DNA of 64,000 nt, taken from the NCBI GenBank assembly GCA_964618215.1, contig CAZTZE010000012.1, positions 14,428 to 78,427 on the forward strand, in the 5' to 3' direction. The position numbers were made by a program, and so were the translations under genes. Of the stretch, positions 50,679 through 58,627 are shown one piece after another. The stretch is from CG2-30-58-95 sp964618215. GTDB lineage: Bacteria; Chloroflexota; Anaerolineae; Anaerolineales; Villigracilaceae. Under the pieces are notes generated by a model, which was not told the origin of the DNA, did no database searches, and saw only the letters and a program-made list of their open reading frames with translations. Position 1 is the stretch's first letter, and each line of letters begins with the position of its first letter.

Positions 50679-50775
50679 CGTAATGCGTAAAACGTAAATC
50701 GTGATGAGGTATAGACATCCGAAGTCTTCGACATCGTCCCCGTAGGGGAGACTTCGGAAGTCTGCGCGATTTTTT
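50679..50775. repeat. CGTAAA words and GACTTCGGAAGTCT palindrome
   Basis: CGTAATGCGTAAAACGTAAATCG words (50685-50707) are followed by AGACATCCGAAGTCTTCGAC ... GAGACTTCGGAAGTCT. The second family recurs at 53708-53761 and around 18012-18075. No gene. Confidence 0.65.
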
Positions 50776-50837
50776 GGGGGTAGCATGGGGACGGGCAAGT
50801 CAGTTTTTGTTGCTGCTTGACATTCCACCTCGCAAAG

Positions 50838-50861
50838 CGTACAATTTGTACAAAATGTACG
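50838..50861. promoter_or_regulatory. Near-perfect 24-bp palindrome, probable TA operator
   Basis: CGTACAATTTGTACAAAATG then TACG is almost identical to its reverse complement (two mismatched positions) and contains three GTAC words. It sits 21 bases upstream of the antitoxin start, where toxin-antitoxin operators are usually found. Confidence 0.55.
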
Positions 50862-50882
50862 TTTTATGCAAAGGAGTGTACT

Positions 50883-51305
50883 ATGGTAACCACAACCGTC
50901 AAAAGCGGCGAGGCGCGCATCAAGTGGCGTGACTTGCTCGACCAAGTGTTGACCGGCAAAGGGGATGTGATGATCGAGCGCAACGGAAAAAGCGTCGCCG
51001 TCATGATCCCGGCAGCGGATTACGAACAAATCCGCGAGAAACTCCAAGAAGTACGGGCCGTGCGTGAAACAACCGCGGCCTACGAAGCCCTGCAATCCAC
51101 GCCGGTGACGGTTAACCTAAAGAAAGGAACGGCGACCATCCCCATCGAGTTGTATCAAAAGCTGGTTGCCGAGCGGGAGGCGCGGTTCGATGTAATCGAA
51201 AGAATCCGTGCTTTGCAGCCTGATATTCCTCCTGAAGAAGTGGAACGGGAAGTTGCTGATGCGGTTGCACGCGTAAGGGGGCAGGATGCTGCAAGTGGTC
51301 ATTGA
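50883..51305 (+). CDS. Antitoxin, Phd/YefM family with C-terminal extension
   Basis: 140 residues from the ATG at 50883 (AAAGGAG upstream). VKSGEARIKWRDLLDQVLTG, VMIERNGKSVAVMIPAADYEQI is the Phd/YefM DNA-binding fold. The C-terminal 70 residues, rich in Glu and Arg, would wrap the toxin. The gene overlaps the PIN toxin gene by 20 bases. The palindrome upstream suggests autoregulation. Confidence is good because of the paired toxin. Confidence 0.85.
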   Translation: MVTTTVKSGEARIKWRDLLDQVLTGKGDVMIERNGKSVAVMIPAADYEQIREKLQEVRAVRETTAAYEALQSTPVTVNLKKGTATIPIELYQKLVAEREARFDVIERIRALQPDIPPEEVEREVADAVARVRGQDAASGH

Positions 51306-51717
51306 CACCAACGTACTCGTCAGCGCGGTGCTGTCCAAATCCGGCGCGCCAGCCGAAGTTTTGAATCTCTGGCGGAAGAGAATGTTCAGCGTGGTCACCA
51401 GCGAGACCGCCATTCAGGAAGTCCGGCGGGTATTGGATGGCTTGAGCACGGGTGGAAAATTCATCCTGCCCTCCGGCGAAGTTTCCGACTTGCTCCGGCT
51501 CATGCGGGAGGAAGCCCAATCGGTTTCCGGTCAAATCAATGTAAATGGGATCATTCCGCAGGATCCAACCGACGAGAAATTTCTCGCCATCGCCATCGAA
51601 GGCCAGGCAGATGTCATCGTCAGCGGCGACAAACACCTGCTGAACTTGAAAAAATACCAGAACATCCCCATTTTGACGCCCCGCCAGTTCCTTGACCGAT
51701 TGACCCAGGAACCATGA
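51286..51717 (+). CDS. PIN-domain toxin (COG1569/VapC-like)
   Basis: 143 residues. The PIN acidic residues are seen in VVIDTNVLVSAVLS (Asp), TSETAIQEVRRVL (Glu) and QDPTDEKFLAIAIEGQADVIVSGDKHLL (Asp, Asp), forming the Mg-dependent RNase site. It probably cleaves RNA when not bound by the antitoxin upstream (20-base overlap). Its stop overlaps the DUF503 start by 4 bases. Confidence 0.88.
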   Translation: MLQVVIDTNVLVSAVLSKSGAPAEVLNLWRKRMFSVVTSETAIQEVRRVLDGLSTGGKFILPSGEVSDLLRLMREEAQSVSGQINVNGIIPQDPTDEKFLAIAIEGQADVIVSGDKHLLNLKKYQNIPILTPRQFLDRLTQEP

Positions 51718-51995
51718 TCGGCCTCCTCACCCTCCACCTTCACCTCCCCGGCTGCGCCTCGCTGAAAGAGAAGCGTAGCCACCTCAAGCCGTTGATCCAT
51801 CGCCTGCACCGCCAATTCAATGTATCTGTCGCCGAGATGGATTTGCAGGATAAGTGGCAGGAGACGGTCATCGCCTGTGCGCTGGTGAATATGGATGCCG
51901 GTCACATTCAGCGCTCGCTGCAAACGGTGGCGCGCTGGGTGGAAGGTAACTGGCCGGATGGCGCGGTGTTAGAGGATAAGATTGAATTAATTTAA
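51714..51995 (+). CDS. DUF503-family protein (YlxP-like)
   Basis: 93 residues: MIGLLTLHLHLPGCASLKEKRSHLKPL, FNVSVAEMDLQDKWQ and LQTVARWVEGNWPDG are typical of DUF503. The family is usually found near rbfA/infB and has no proven function. Here it follows a toxin-antitoxin pair with an ATGA overlap, an odd context that may reflect insertion of the TA genes upstream. Confidence 0.88.
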   Translation: MIGLLTLHLHLPGCASLKEKRSHLKPLIHRLHRQFNVSVAEMDLQDKWQETVIACALVNMDAGHIQRSLQTVARWVEGNWPDGAVLEDKIELI

Positions 51996-52011
51996 CCAAC
52001 TGGAGGCACGA

Positions 52012-52674
52012 TGAAGATTGCCATCATGGGAAGCGGAGGTATCGGAGCCTATTAGGGCGGCCTGCTGGCCCGCGCCGGGAACAAGGTGACTTTCATCGCC
52101 CGCGGCGCGCATCTGGAAGCCATTCGCAAGAACGGCCTGCAAATCAAGAGCGGGCACGGCACTTCCTGGTCAAACCGGCGCAGGCCACTGATAATCCGCT
52201 GGAAATCGGGACGGTGGAGCTGGTGTTGGTCTGCGTCAAGATGCCCGCCACCGAGCAGGCTGCCCAGGCTATCCGCCCCCTCATCGCGCCACAAACGGCC
52301 GTGATGAGCCTGCAAAACGGGATTGACGCCGCCGAGCATATCGGCGCGGTTATCGGCATGGAACACATGCTCGGCGCGGCGACCTGAATTGCTTCCTCGC
52401 CGCGAAAAAAGTCGGCGAGAGCGGCCGCGTCATCGGCGTGGATATGACCCCCGAAATGCTCGAGCGGGCGCGCGCCAGCGCGGTGCGCAGCAGCATGGAA
52501 GCCTGGGGCGCCTGCGTGGCCGGCGCGCTGGATGTGAAAGACTACAGGCGCGGGCTGGAGGAGGCAGGCTTCACAGAGATCAAAGTTCAGCCGAAAGGTG
52601 ATGCGAGCGAACTTGTGGAGGCGGAAGCGCTCCAAGGCGCGATCTTCTCGGCGACGATCACGGCCAGAAAGTAG
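52012..52674 (+). pseudogene. Chimeric pseudogene: panE-like 5' part joined to an arsM-like fragment
   Basis: From 52012, MKIAIMGSGGIGAY-stop-GGLLARAGNKVTFIARGAHLEAI is a ketopantoate reductase N-terminus with a TAG at 52053-52055 where Tyr or Phe is expected, then a frameshift near 52155 and continuation to VIGMEHMLGAAT (about 52386). It then changes abruptly to LNCFLAAKKVGESGRVIGVDMTPEMLERARA, an arsenite-methyltransferase motif. That part joins, with an internal deletion, to a C-terminal GACVAGALDVKDYRRGLEEAG region. An open frame remains at 52438-52674 but cannot make a functional methyltransferase. Confidence 0.8.
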
Positions 52675-52704
52675 GGGCGAATGGTGATCTGCCCTACAAC
52701 AACA

Positions 52705-52739
52705 AACCTCCCGCAGGGTTCTAAAACCTGCGGGAGGTT
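52705..52739. terminator. Perfect inverted repeat between convergent units
   Basis: AACCTCCCGCAGG (52705-52717) and CCTGCGGGAGGTT (52727-52739) form a 13-bp stem with a 9-base loop (GTTCTAAAA). It resembles the palindrome arms at 33325-33525 and may act as a bidirectional terminator. Confidence 0.6.
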
Positions 52740-52743
52740 CACT

Positions 52744-53679
52744 TTACGCGCTCTTTCCCCGCGCCTTGAGTTCTCCCGGCAGCAGGCTGGCATATATGAA
52801 TTCGTGCGTCGGCGTCGGGATACCCGCTTCCCGTCCCAGCCGTACGACCGCGCCATTCTGCGCTTCCAATTCCGAGGGACGGCCTTCGATGATGTCGCGC
52901 TGCATCGAAGCCATCGTGGCGGGCGGCATGTTATCAATAAAAGACATCGTCTTTTGAATGACACCTGGGGATAGCGTGATGCCGCGCGCTTCGGCGACCG
53001 CCGCGACCTCTTCCATCGCCCGCAGCAGCATATCACGCGTCTCCGTCACGCCGCGGATGACGCTGGCCGGCTGGCGCGTCACCGCGCCGACGCCGCTGAT
53101 GGCGGCGATGAACAGGAATTTCTCCCACAAAGCGACGCGAATATCCACCGGGACAGCCACTGTCATGCCCTGGCAGCGTTCAAAGAGCTGGCGCAGTCTT
53201 TCCACACGCTCGCTCGTGCGGCCATCCAGTTCGCCGAAGGCTATACGGGGCGGAATGGCGACGTGTTTGATGTGCCCGGGAGCGGCAATGAACGCACTGA
53301 CGTGGCACAATCCGCCCAGCACATGTTCCGCGCCGAGGACGGCCGCCAGTTGATCGGGGGCGTCCACGCCGTTTTCGAGCGGGATGACCACTGTGTTTAA
53401 CCCGACCATTGGCTTCATCGCCTCGGCGGCTTCCGGCACCTGCCAAGCTTTGACGGCTAACAGAATGGCATCCACCGCGCCGACTTCGGCGGGGGTATCC
53501 GTCGCCCGCGCCGGATGGATGACGAAATCACCGGCGATGCTGTCCACCCGCAAGCCGTTCTGGTGGGTGGTCTTCAGATGCTCGCCGCGGGCGATGAAAA
53601 TCACATCCTCACCGGCCTGGGCCAGCCGCCCGCCGAAATAGCCACCTACTCCACCGGTTCCAAAAACAGCGATACGCAT
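52744..53679 (-). CDS. panE: 2-dehydropantoate 2-reductase (ketopantoate reductase)
   Basis: 311 residues. The NADP loop VFGTGGVGGYFGGRLAQAG, LLAVKAWQVPEA (catalytic Lys), PLENGVDAPDQL (Asn) and SMQRDIIEGRPSELEAQNGAV (Glu) are complete. It reduces ketopantoate to pantoate for CoA synthesis. It faces a decayed panE-like copy on the opposite strand, so this is probably the working gene. Confidence 0.92.
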   Translation of the reverse strand: MRIAVFGTGGVGGYFGGRLAQAGEDVIFIARGEHLKTTHQNGLRVDSIAGDFVIHPARATDTPAEVGAVDAILLAVKAWQVPEAAEAMKPMVGLNTVVIPLENGVDAPDQLAAVLGAEHVLGGLCHVSAFIAAPGHIKHVAIPPRIAFGELDGRTSERVERLRQLFERCQGMTVAVPVDIRVALWEKFLFIAAISGVGAVTRQPASVIRGVTETRDMLLRAMEEVAAVAEARGITLSPGVIQKTMSFIDNMPPATMASMQRDIIEGRPSELEAQNGAVVRLGREAGIPTPTHEFIYASLLPGELKARGKSA

Positions 53680-53707
53680 GATAAACCTCCTCGCCAGTTA
53701 GAATTCC

Positions 53708-53761
53708 CTAGACTTCCGAAGTCGCTTGCCCCCGTTAGGGGGTGGAGACTTCGGAAGTCTC
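53708..53761. repeat. GACTTCGGAAGTCT palindrome pair
   Basis: AGACTTCCGAAGTC and GACTTCGGAAGTCT flank GCTTGCCCCCGTTAGGGGGTG, itself a small stem. Same family as 50714-50763. Confidence 0.7.
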
Positions 53762-53811
53762 CACATTGCGGCGTAACACATCGGAAAGTACAGTGTTATG
53801 AACAATGGACT

Positions 53812-54411
53812 TTATTGCTTTTGACGGCCCTGTTCCAGCGCCTCCGCAGCCCGTCGGGCATAGGGTGAGGCAGGCCAGGTATCTATCACGGCATTGAACT
53901 CGCGTATGGCCTGGGCTTCCAAACCCTTGCGGCGGTAGGCTACGCCGAGATTATAGTGGGCAGCGGCCTCATGGCGGAGGCCCAGAAAGCCTTCACCGGC
54001 TTTCTGCAATATGCCTGTAAGTGCGGCAATGGCATTGTCAATTGCCCCTTGTTGCATTGACATTACAGCTCGATTAAGTTGTATAATCATCTTGCCGGTT
54101 GAGTCGGGCCACAATCGGCTCGCCAGAAGATAAAGAGCCTCTGCACGATCAAAGCGCTTGCGTTCCGCGAATGAGTTGCCTACATCCACGAGGAGACGAA
54201 CGCGCATGGTAAGCACATATACGAGAAAGAGGAACAAGGCAGGATGCGTCGGGTAACCAGTCAGGGCGGTTAACCCGCTGACCGCCAGCGTAATCAAGGT
54301 TGCCTCTATGGCAAAGCGGAGTGACAGCCCCTCTCGCCGCAGAAGCGAGAGCCAGCCAAAGATCACAACGTAGGCGAAACCTTCAATCAATAGTAATACG
54401 GGCAAAGACAT
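53812..54411 (-). CDS. Membrane protein with TPR-like repeats
   Basis: 199 residues from the ATG at 54411 (GGAGG upstream). Three hydrophobic segments (LPVLLLIEGFAYVVIFGWL; about 30-50; FLFLVYVLTMRVRLL) are followed by a helical domain: RFDRAEALYLLASRLWPD, AIAALTGILQKAGEGFLGL and AAAHYNLGVAYRRKGLEAQA, the last fitting a TPR. It is likely a membrane-anchored scaffold. The family is not named. Confidence 0.78.
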   Translation of the reverse strand: MSLPVLLLIEGFAYVVIFGWLSLLRREGLSLRFAIEATLITLAVSGLTALTGYPTHPALFLFLVYVLTMRVRLLVDVGNSFAERKRFDRAEALYLLASRLWPDSTGKMIIQLNRAVMSMQQGAIDNAIAALTGILQKAGEGFLGLRHEAAAHYNLGVAYRRKGLEAQAIREFNAVIDTWPASPYARRAAEALEQGRQKQ

Positions 54412-54715
54412 GACCAACCTCCAATAGCAAGAATTAGATTGCCTTAGTATACAACGGATATGATGAAACAGGATATTGACTGTAGTATTTATTTTGGGCA
54501 TGACATTCTGCATTTGACTTGAAACCAAAAATGTCTAAATTTTTCAATACGGCGTCTGATTCCTTTTCGATGGATTTATCCGCCAGAGAGAGGGGATTAT
54601 TGCATTGTCCTTCGGTTACCAGAGGAGGTGTCTATCGAAATTACTCAAAATGACGACTCAATCAATAGGATGGAGTGCAAAAACCTTTCGTCAACTCTAA
54701 CAAACGGAGGAAGAA
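54412..54715 (+). promoter_or_regulatory. cstA upstream region with a candidate promoter
   Basis: 304 bases, A+T-rich compared with the surroundings, without a repeat family or a supported gene. A sigma-70-like pair is seen: TTGACT (54514-54519), 16-base spacer, TAAATT (54536-54541). This would give a leader of about 170 bases for cstA. A frame from GTG 54628 has no spacing to its purine stretch and is not believed. Confidence 0.4.
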
Positions 54716-56485
54716 ATGAATTCAATTCTAGCGCTCGTCATCGGCTTGGCGGCCATTGCAGTGGGATATGGCTTTTACGCCAAGAGGATCAACAAGAATG
54801 TTCTTCAACCCGATGACAAAAAAGCCACACCGGCCAAGATGTTCATGGATGGCGTGGACTTCATGCCAGCCAATCGCAACGTCCTGTTCGGGTACCAGTT
54901 CAAATCCATTGCGGCCCTGGGGCCAATCCTTGGCCCAATCATCGCCGTCCAATGGGGTTGGCTGCCAGCCCTGCTGTGGATCATCTTCGGCACTTTCTTC
55001 ATCGGCTGGGTGCAAGACTACACCAGCATCATGATGGGAGTGCGTGAGGAAGGAAAATCCTTCGGCGCCCTCAGTTATCAGCTAATCTCGCCCCGCTCGA
55101 AGATAATCCTCCTCACCTTCATATACTTCTATCTCTGGCTGATCATGGGTGCCTTTGGCATCCAGGTCGGCTATAACCTGCTGACCATCACGGCCGTGCC
55201 GCTGGGCGTGATCATCGTGATCCTGGTTGGCATCCTGGCAGGCCAGATGACCTACAAATGGAAGCAGGATATCATCCTCACCTCGGTCATCACCGTGGTG
55301 CTTTCCTTTGTCGGCATCTGGCTGAGCACGCTCCAGCCTGTCAGGGACTTCTTCAGCCTGCTGTACGGCTACCACCTCGCCGAGGACGGAAAAACCCTAG
55401 TCAGTCCTACGCTGTTCCTGACGGTGACCCAGGCCAAGTTCGTTGGCAGCCTGTTGGTGGTGATCATCTGCTACTTCGGCGCGGTGCTGCCCATCTGGCG
55501 CTGGGCGCAGCCGATCAACTACGTGGCCTTCTGGATTGTCCTCCTGGGCGTCCTGGGCGGCGTGGTCGGCCTGCTGATCTGGCGGCCAGGCATGGGTGAC
55601 TTCCCGGCGTTCACAAAGTGGACGATTGGTATCGGCCCGTTATGGCCGATCCTGTTCGTGACCATCGCCTGCGGCGCGATCTCGGGCTGGCACAGCCTGG
55701 TCTCCTCGTCTGGGACGGCGCGCCAACTCGAAAAAGAGACCGACGCGCTGTACGTGGGCGGCGGCGCGATGTTCCTGGAAATGTTCTTCGCCATCATGGC
55801 CTTCCTGACCGCCACGGTTGCATTCGGTAGTTTCCAGGGATACGTAGATGCCGGTGGCGGGGCAGCCGCGGCCAAGGTCTTCTCGGTCGGCCTGGCCACA
55901 TTCATGAACCATTGGGGCCTGCCGATGACCCTGGGCACGGTTTACGGCTCGGTCTTCCTCACCCTGATGGCGCTGACCATCATGTACCTGGTGGTGCGCT
56001 TCATGCGCGTCGCCTCCGCTGAAGCGCTGGGCGATAAGATGCCGATCATGAAGAACGTCCATGTCGGTACGACCGTCGCGCTGCTCTTCACCCTGGCGCT
56101 GATCTGGCTGGTGCCCTTCCTGCAGGTCTGGGTGGTATTCGGCGCGGCCAACCAACTGATGGCCTCGCTCGCCCTGCTGCTGGTGACCCTCTGGTTGAAG
56201 TCCAAGGGCAAGAACTATCAGTGGACGCTCTGGCCCTTCTTGTTCATGTTCGTCACCACCATCGCGGCGTTGCTGTACAAGGCCTATGAGTCCTTCTTCA
56301 AGAACCTGCCCAAGATCGCCGATCCGGTGGCGAACAAGATCGCCAGTGTGGGCCAGTTTGCCACGGCGCAGATCGTCATTGGCGCTATATCGCTGGTGCT
56401 GGTCGTGGCTGCGTTGATCCTGGCATGGGACGCTCTCAACGCCTTCCGACGCGGCGCCCCGGCTCCTGCCAAGGCCAAAACATAA
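54716..56485 (+). CDS. cstA: Carbon starvation CstA-family transporter
   Basis: 589 residues with about 15 membrane spans. ATPAKMFMDGVDFMPANRNVLFGYQFKSIAALGPILGPIIAVQWGW is split by family landmarks (D.. PTN..VLFGHHF-like, AGPILGPI). HSLVSSSGTARQLEKETDA and YGSVFLTLMALTIMYLVVR also match. CstA proteins import pyruvate or peptides. GGAGGAAG precedes the ATG. Here it is followed by a thioredoxin-fold gene and the ArsA-like cluster, possibly as one unit. Confidence 0.9.
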   Translation: MNSILALVIGLAAIAVGYGFYAKRINKNVLQPDDKKATPAKMFMDGVDFMPANRNVLFGYQFKSIAALGPILGPIIAVQWGWLPALLWIIFGTFFIGWVQDYTSIMMGVREEGKSFGALSYQLISPRSKIILLTFIYFYLWLIMGAFGIQVGYNLLTITAVPLGVIIVILVGILAGQMTYKWKQDIILTSVITVVLSFVGIWLSTLQPVRDFFSLLYGYHLAEDGKTLVSPTLFLTVTQAKFVGSLLVVIICYFGAVLPIWRWAQPINYVAFWIVLLGVLGGVVGLLIWRPGMGDFPAFTKWTIGIGPLWPILFVTIACGAISGWHSLVSSSGTARQLEKETDALYVGGGAMFLEMFFAIMAFLTATVAFGSFQGYVDAGGGAAAAKVFSVGLATFMNHWGLPMTLGTVYGSVFLTLMALTIMYLVVRFMRVASAEALGDKMPIMKNVHVGTTVALLFTLALIWLVPFLQVWVVFGAANQLMASLALLLVTLWLKSKGKNYQWTLWPFLFMFVTTIAALLYKAYESFFKNLPKIADPVANKIASVGQFATAQIVIGAISLVLVVAALILAWDALNAFRRGAPAPAKAKT

Positions 56486-56559
56486 CCGCAAGATGGCTCC
56501 AAGGGGCGGTATTTTCTTATTTTCCATACCGCCCCTCTTTTTTGTGATATAGTGTTTGC

Positions 56560-56928
56560 ATGAGGCCTGTTCAGATTGATGTCTTTTCCCCGTTGCCTGA
56601 GGGCTGGGGCATCTGTATGTCCTGTGAAATGCTGATGGCCCAGGCAGAGATAGATAAACCGCCTCACGAGCGCAGTCTGGACGAATTTCCCGCGGAGTGG
56701 CAAGAGGACTTCCGCCGCCTCTCCGCGCTGATCCTCGACCTGGCGGCGCGTTATGGCGATCGCATCCTCATCCGCATCTGGGATCCGCGCTCGCTGCAAG
56801 GAATGTTCAAGGCCATTCGCTACGGCGTGCGCCGCTACCCAACATTCATCGTCGAGGGGTGGAAGAAAATCGCGGGATGGGACATCGCTGCCATCGAACA
56901 GGCATTGCTGGCAACGGGTATAATCTGA
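56560..56928 (+). CDS. Thioredoxin-fold protein
   Basis: 122 residues. IDVFSPLPEGWGICMSCEMLMAQAEI has a CMSC pair where a redox CxxC would be; ILIRIWDPRSLQGMFKAIRYGVRRYPTFIVEG gives the cis-proline region (YPTFIVEG) of a thioredoxin fold. It may be a redox or metal-binding partner rather than a true thioredoxin because the surrounding WC context is absent. It lies 35 bases upstream of the small membrane protein gene, on the same strand. Confidence 0.75.
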   Translation: MRPVQIDVFSPLPEGWGICMSCEMLMAQAEIDKPPHERSLDEFPAEWQEDFRRLSALILDLAARYGDRILIRIWDPRSLQGMFKAIRYGVRRYPTFIVEGWKKIAGWDIAAIEQALLATGII

Positions 56929-56962
56929 ACGGTACAGGCTGCCCGAACACAGGAGAGAGCAT

Positions 56963-57265
56963 TTGACAATCAGGGATATCTTCAAGTCGCTGGGGTACCG
57001 CCCGCTTCAATTGGCCCGCACGATCGGCGAGATGATTTATGGCGCGACCGTCTACGAGATGGTGCGTGACCTTCGCAAGGAACGTTCGCACCTCGAGCAT
57101 TTATTCATCCTGATTGTTTTTGGCGATTTTCTGGGAGTTCCCGTCCTGCCACCTTATTACTCACTGCGTTTGCTTCCCTTCGTCGCGCCTGACATTACCG
57201 GCTGGAAGCGCAGTATGTTGCGCGAGCGCGACCTGACCGACCTGTGCGACCAGGAAATCACATGA
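56963..57265 (+). CDS. Small hydrophobic protein, paralogue 1 (PPYYSLRLLP family)
   Basis: 100 residues from a TTG (AGGAGAG upstream). LEHLFILIVFGDFLGVPVL is a membrane segment, then PPYYSLRLLPFVAP and WKRSMLRERDLTDL. The 57365 gene shares the motifs xEHLFILI-x-GD-LG-P-LPPYYSLRLLP and WKR-MLRE-DLTD, so the two are tandem paralogues. I do not recognise a named family. Tight linkage to two ArsA-like ATPases suggests they are membrane partners of those ATPases. Confidence 0.75.
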   Translation: MTIRDIFKSLGYRPLQLARTIGEMIYGATVYEMVRDLRKERSHLEHLFILIVFGDFLGVPVLPPYYSLRLLPFVAPDITGWKRSMLRERDLTDLCDQEIT

Positions 57266-57279
57266 GAAATTGGGGGTAT

Positions 57280-57318
57280 GGGGGTGTGCGAACGGGCAAA
57301 GCTCGTTCGCACACCCCC
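57280..57318. repeat. Perfect 15-bp hairpin between the paralogues
   Basis: GGGGGTGTGCGAACG pairs exactly with CGTTCGCACACCCCC around a 9-base loop. It lies between the two small membrane protein genes and has no T run; it may set differential expression of the second gene onward. Confidence 0.65.
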
Positions 57319-57364
57319 AACCTCCACAAATTATTGAATATACCCAAATAAGGAGAACATCAGC

Positions 57365-57637
57365 ATGAAAGAAGAAAAAGAAAAGAAACCCGGTTGGTTT
57401 GATGGTTTCAAGAGCGTCCTGTACGGCATGGCCGGTCACGACATGGCCCGCTATGCCCTCAAGACGCGCGGCAGCATGGAGCACCTGTTCATCTTGATCA
57501 CCATGGGAGATTTGCTGGGCATCCCCATCCTGCCGCCGTATTACAGCCTGCGCCTGCTGCCCTACGTGGTGCCGCAGATCAGCACCTGGAAGCGGCGCAT
57601 GTTGCGCGAAAAAGACCTGACAGATGCGTTAGCCTAG
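57365..57637 (+). CDS. Small hydrophobic protein, paralogue 2 (PPYYSLRLLP family)
   Basis: 90 residues starting MKEEKEKKPGWFDGFK, a charged N-terminus, then MEHLFILITMGDLLGIPIL, PPYYSLRLLPYVVP and WKRRMLREKDLTDA. It is clearly related to the gene at 56963. AGGAGAA lies upstream. The stop is 9 bases before the first ArsA-like ATPase, so it is almost certainly translated with it. A membrane receptor role for the ATPase pair is inferred from position only. Confidence 0.75.
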   Translation: MKEEKEKKPGWFDGFKSVLYGMAGHDMARYALKTRGSMEHLFILITMGDLLGIPILPPYYSLRLLPYVVPQISTWKRRMLREKDLTDALA

Positions 57638-57646
57638 GAGCACCCC

Positions 57647-58627
57647 ATGTCTATGCGTGAAGTCTTTGATAAGAACCCCGATAGGCGTTACATCATGTTC
57701 GGCGGCAAGGGTGGTCTGGGCAAGACCACCTTTAGCGCTGCAACGGCCTACTGGCTGGCAAAGCAGGGCCATAAAGTACTGGTTTTCTCTGTGGACCCGC
57801 AGGCCAGCCTCTCTGATATTTTCAAGCGCGATATCTTCGGCAAAGGGCCGGTGGAGATCATGCCCAACCTGTTCGCCCAGGAAATTGACGCCGACCGCCG
57901 CATCAAGGATTATCAGGAAGAGATCCGCCAGAAGATCCGCGATATGTACGGCCTGCCCGAAATCCCCGAGGAGATCGAGAACTATATCCAGGCTGCAGCT
58001 GCTGAACCCGCGATGGAAGAAAGCGCCATTTTCGATGAGGTGGTGGATATCGTCATCGGCGGCAAGTACGATTATTACATTTACGACCTCGTCCCGCTGG
58101 GGCATGCCCTCTACTACTTGAGCATGGCCTCGGTCTACGACGAGTGGATTGATAAGATCACCAAACTGCGCGAGGAAATGGCGGAATATGATCAAGTGGC
58201 CGCCGTGATGCGCCGCGAAAAAGAGACCGAAGAGGATAAGATCCTCAAAGAACTTCAGTACATCAAGTACCGCATCAACACTTCCTCCAGCATCCTGACC
58301 GACAAGCAGAAGACCGCCTTTTTCTTCGTGGTCGTGCCTGAGGAAATGATCATCCTGGATACGAAGAAAGCCGCCGGCCTGTTCGCCAAGTTCGACGTGC
58401 CGATCTCCGGCTATATCGTCAACCGCGTCATCCCGCCGGAACTGGCGGGTCAGAATATCCCCGCCTACCTGCGCAACCGCATGGAGATGCAGACGACCTA
58501 CCTGAAAGAAATTGACCAGGTCTTCTCCGGCGAAGTGCTGGCGCGCATCCCCGAATTCGAGCGCGACATCACCGGCCTGCCCATGATCGAACGCATGGCA
58601 GATGTTATGTTTGGAGGTAAGCGATGA
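57647..58627 (+). CDS. ArsA/Get3-family ATPase, subunit 1
   Basis: 326 residues. The deviant Walker A FGGKGGLGKTT (about 18-28) keeps the signature Lys. Switch I is SVDPQASLSD (about 49): the catalytic Asp is kept but the usual DPAHS is changed. Switch II is YDLVPLGHALYYL (about 147), in place of DTAPTGHTLRLL. ArsA/Get3 proteins use ATP to drive anion efflux or deliver tail-anchored membrane proteins. There is no ArsB, ArsD or ArsR nearby. The stop overlaps the next ATPase start by 4 bases (ATGA). Confidence 0.88.
   Translation: MSMREVFDKNPDRRYIMFGGKGGLGKTTFSAATAYWLAKQGHKVLVFSVDPQASLSDIFKRDIFGKGPVEIMPNLFAQEIDADRRIKDYQEEIRQKIRDMYGLPEIPEEIENYIQAAAAEPAMEESAIFDEVVDIVIGGKYDYYIYDLVPLGHALYYLSMASVYDEWIDKITKLREEMAEYDQVAAVMRREKETEEDKILKELQYIKYRINTSSSILTDKQKTAFFFVVVPEEMIILDTKKAAGLFAKFDVPISGYIVNRVIPPELAGQNIPAYLRNRMEMQTTYLKEIDQVFSGEVLARIPEFERDITGLPMIERMADVMFGGKR

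Noticed and set aside
52053..52055. In-frame TAG in the panE-like remnant as a recoded codon
   Set aside because: The frame is also shifted about 100 bases later and the gene is truncated, so plain decay explains it.
54628..54816. 62-codon frame overlapping the cstA start, with a purine-rich stretch before GTG
   Set aside because: The purine stretch abuts the GTG with no spacing, the frame overlaps cstA in another phase, and the sequence has no family pattern.
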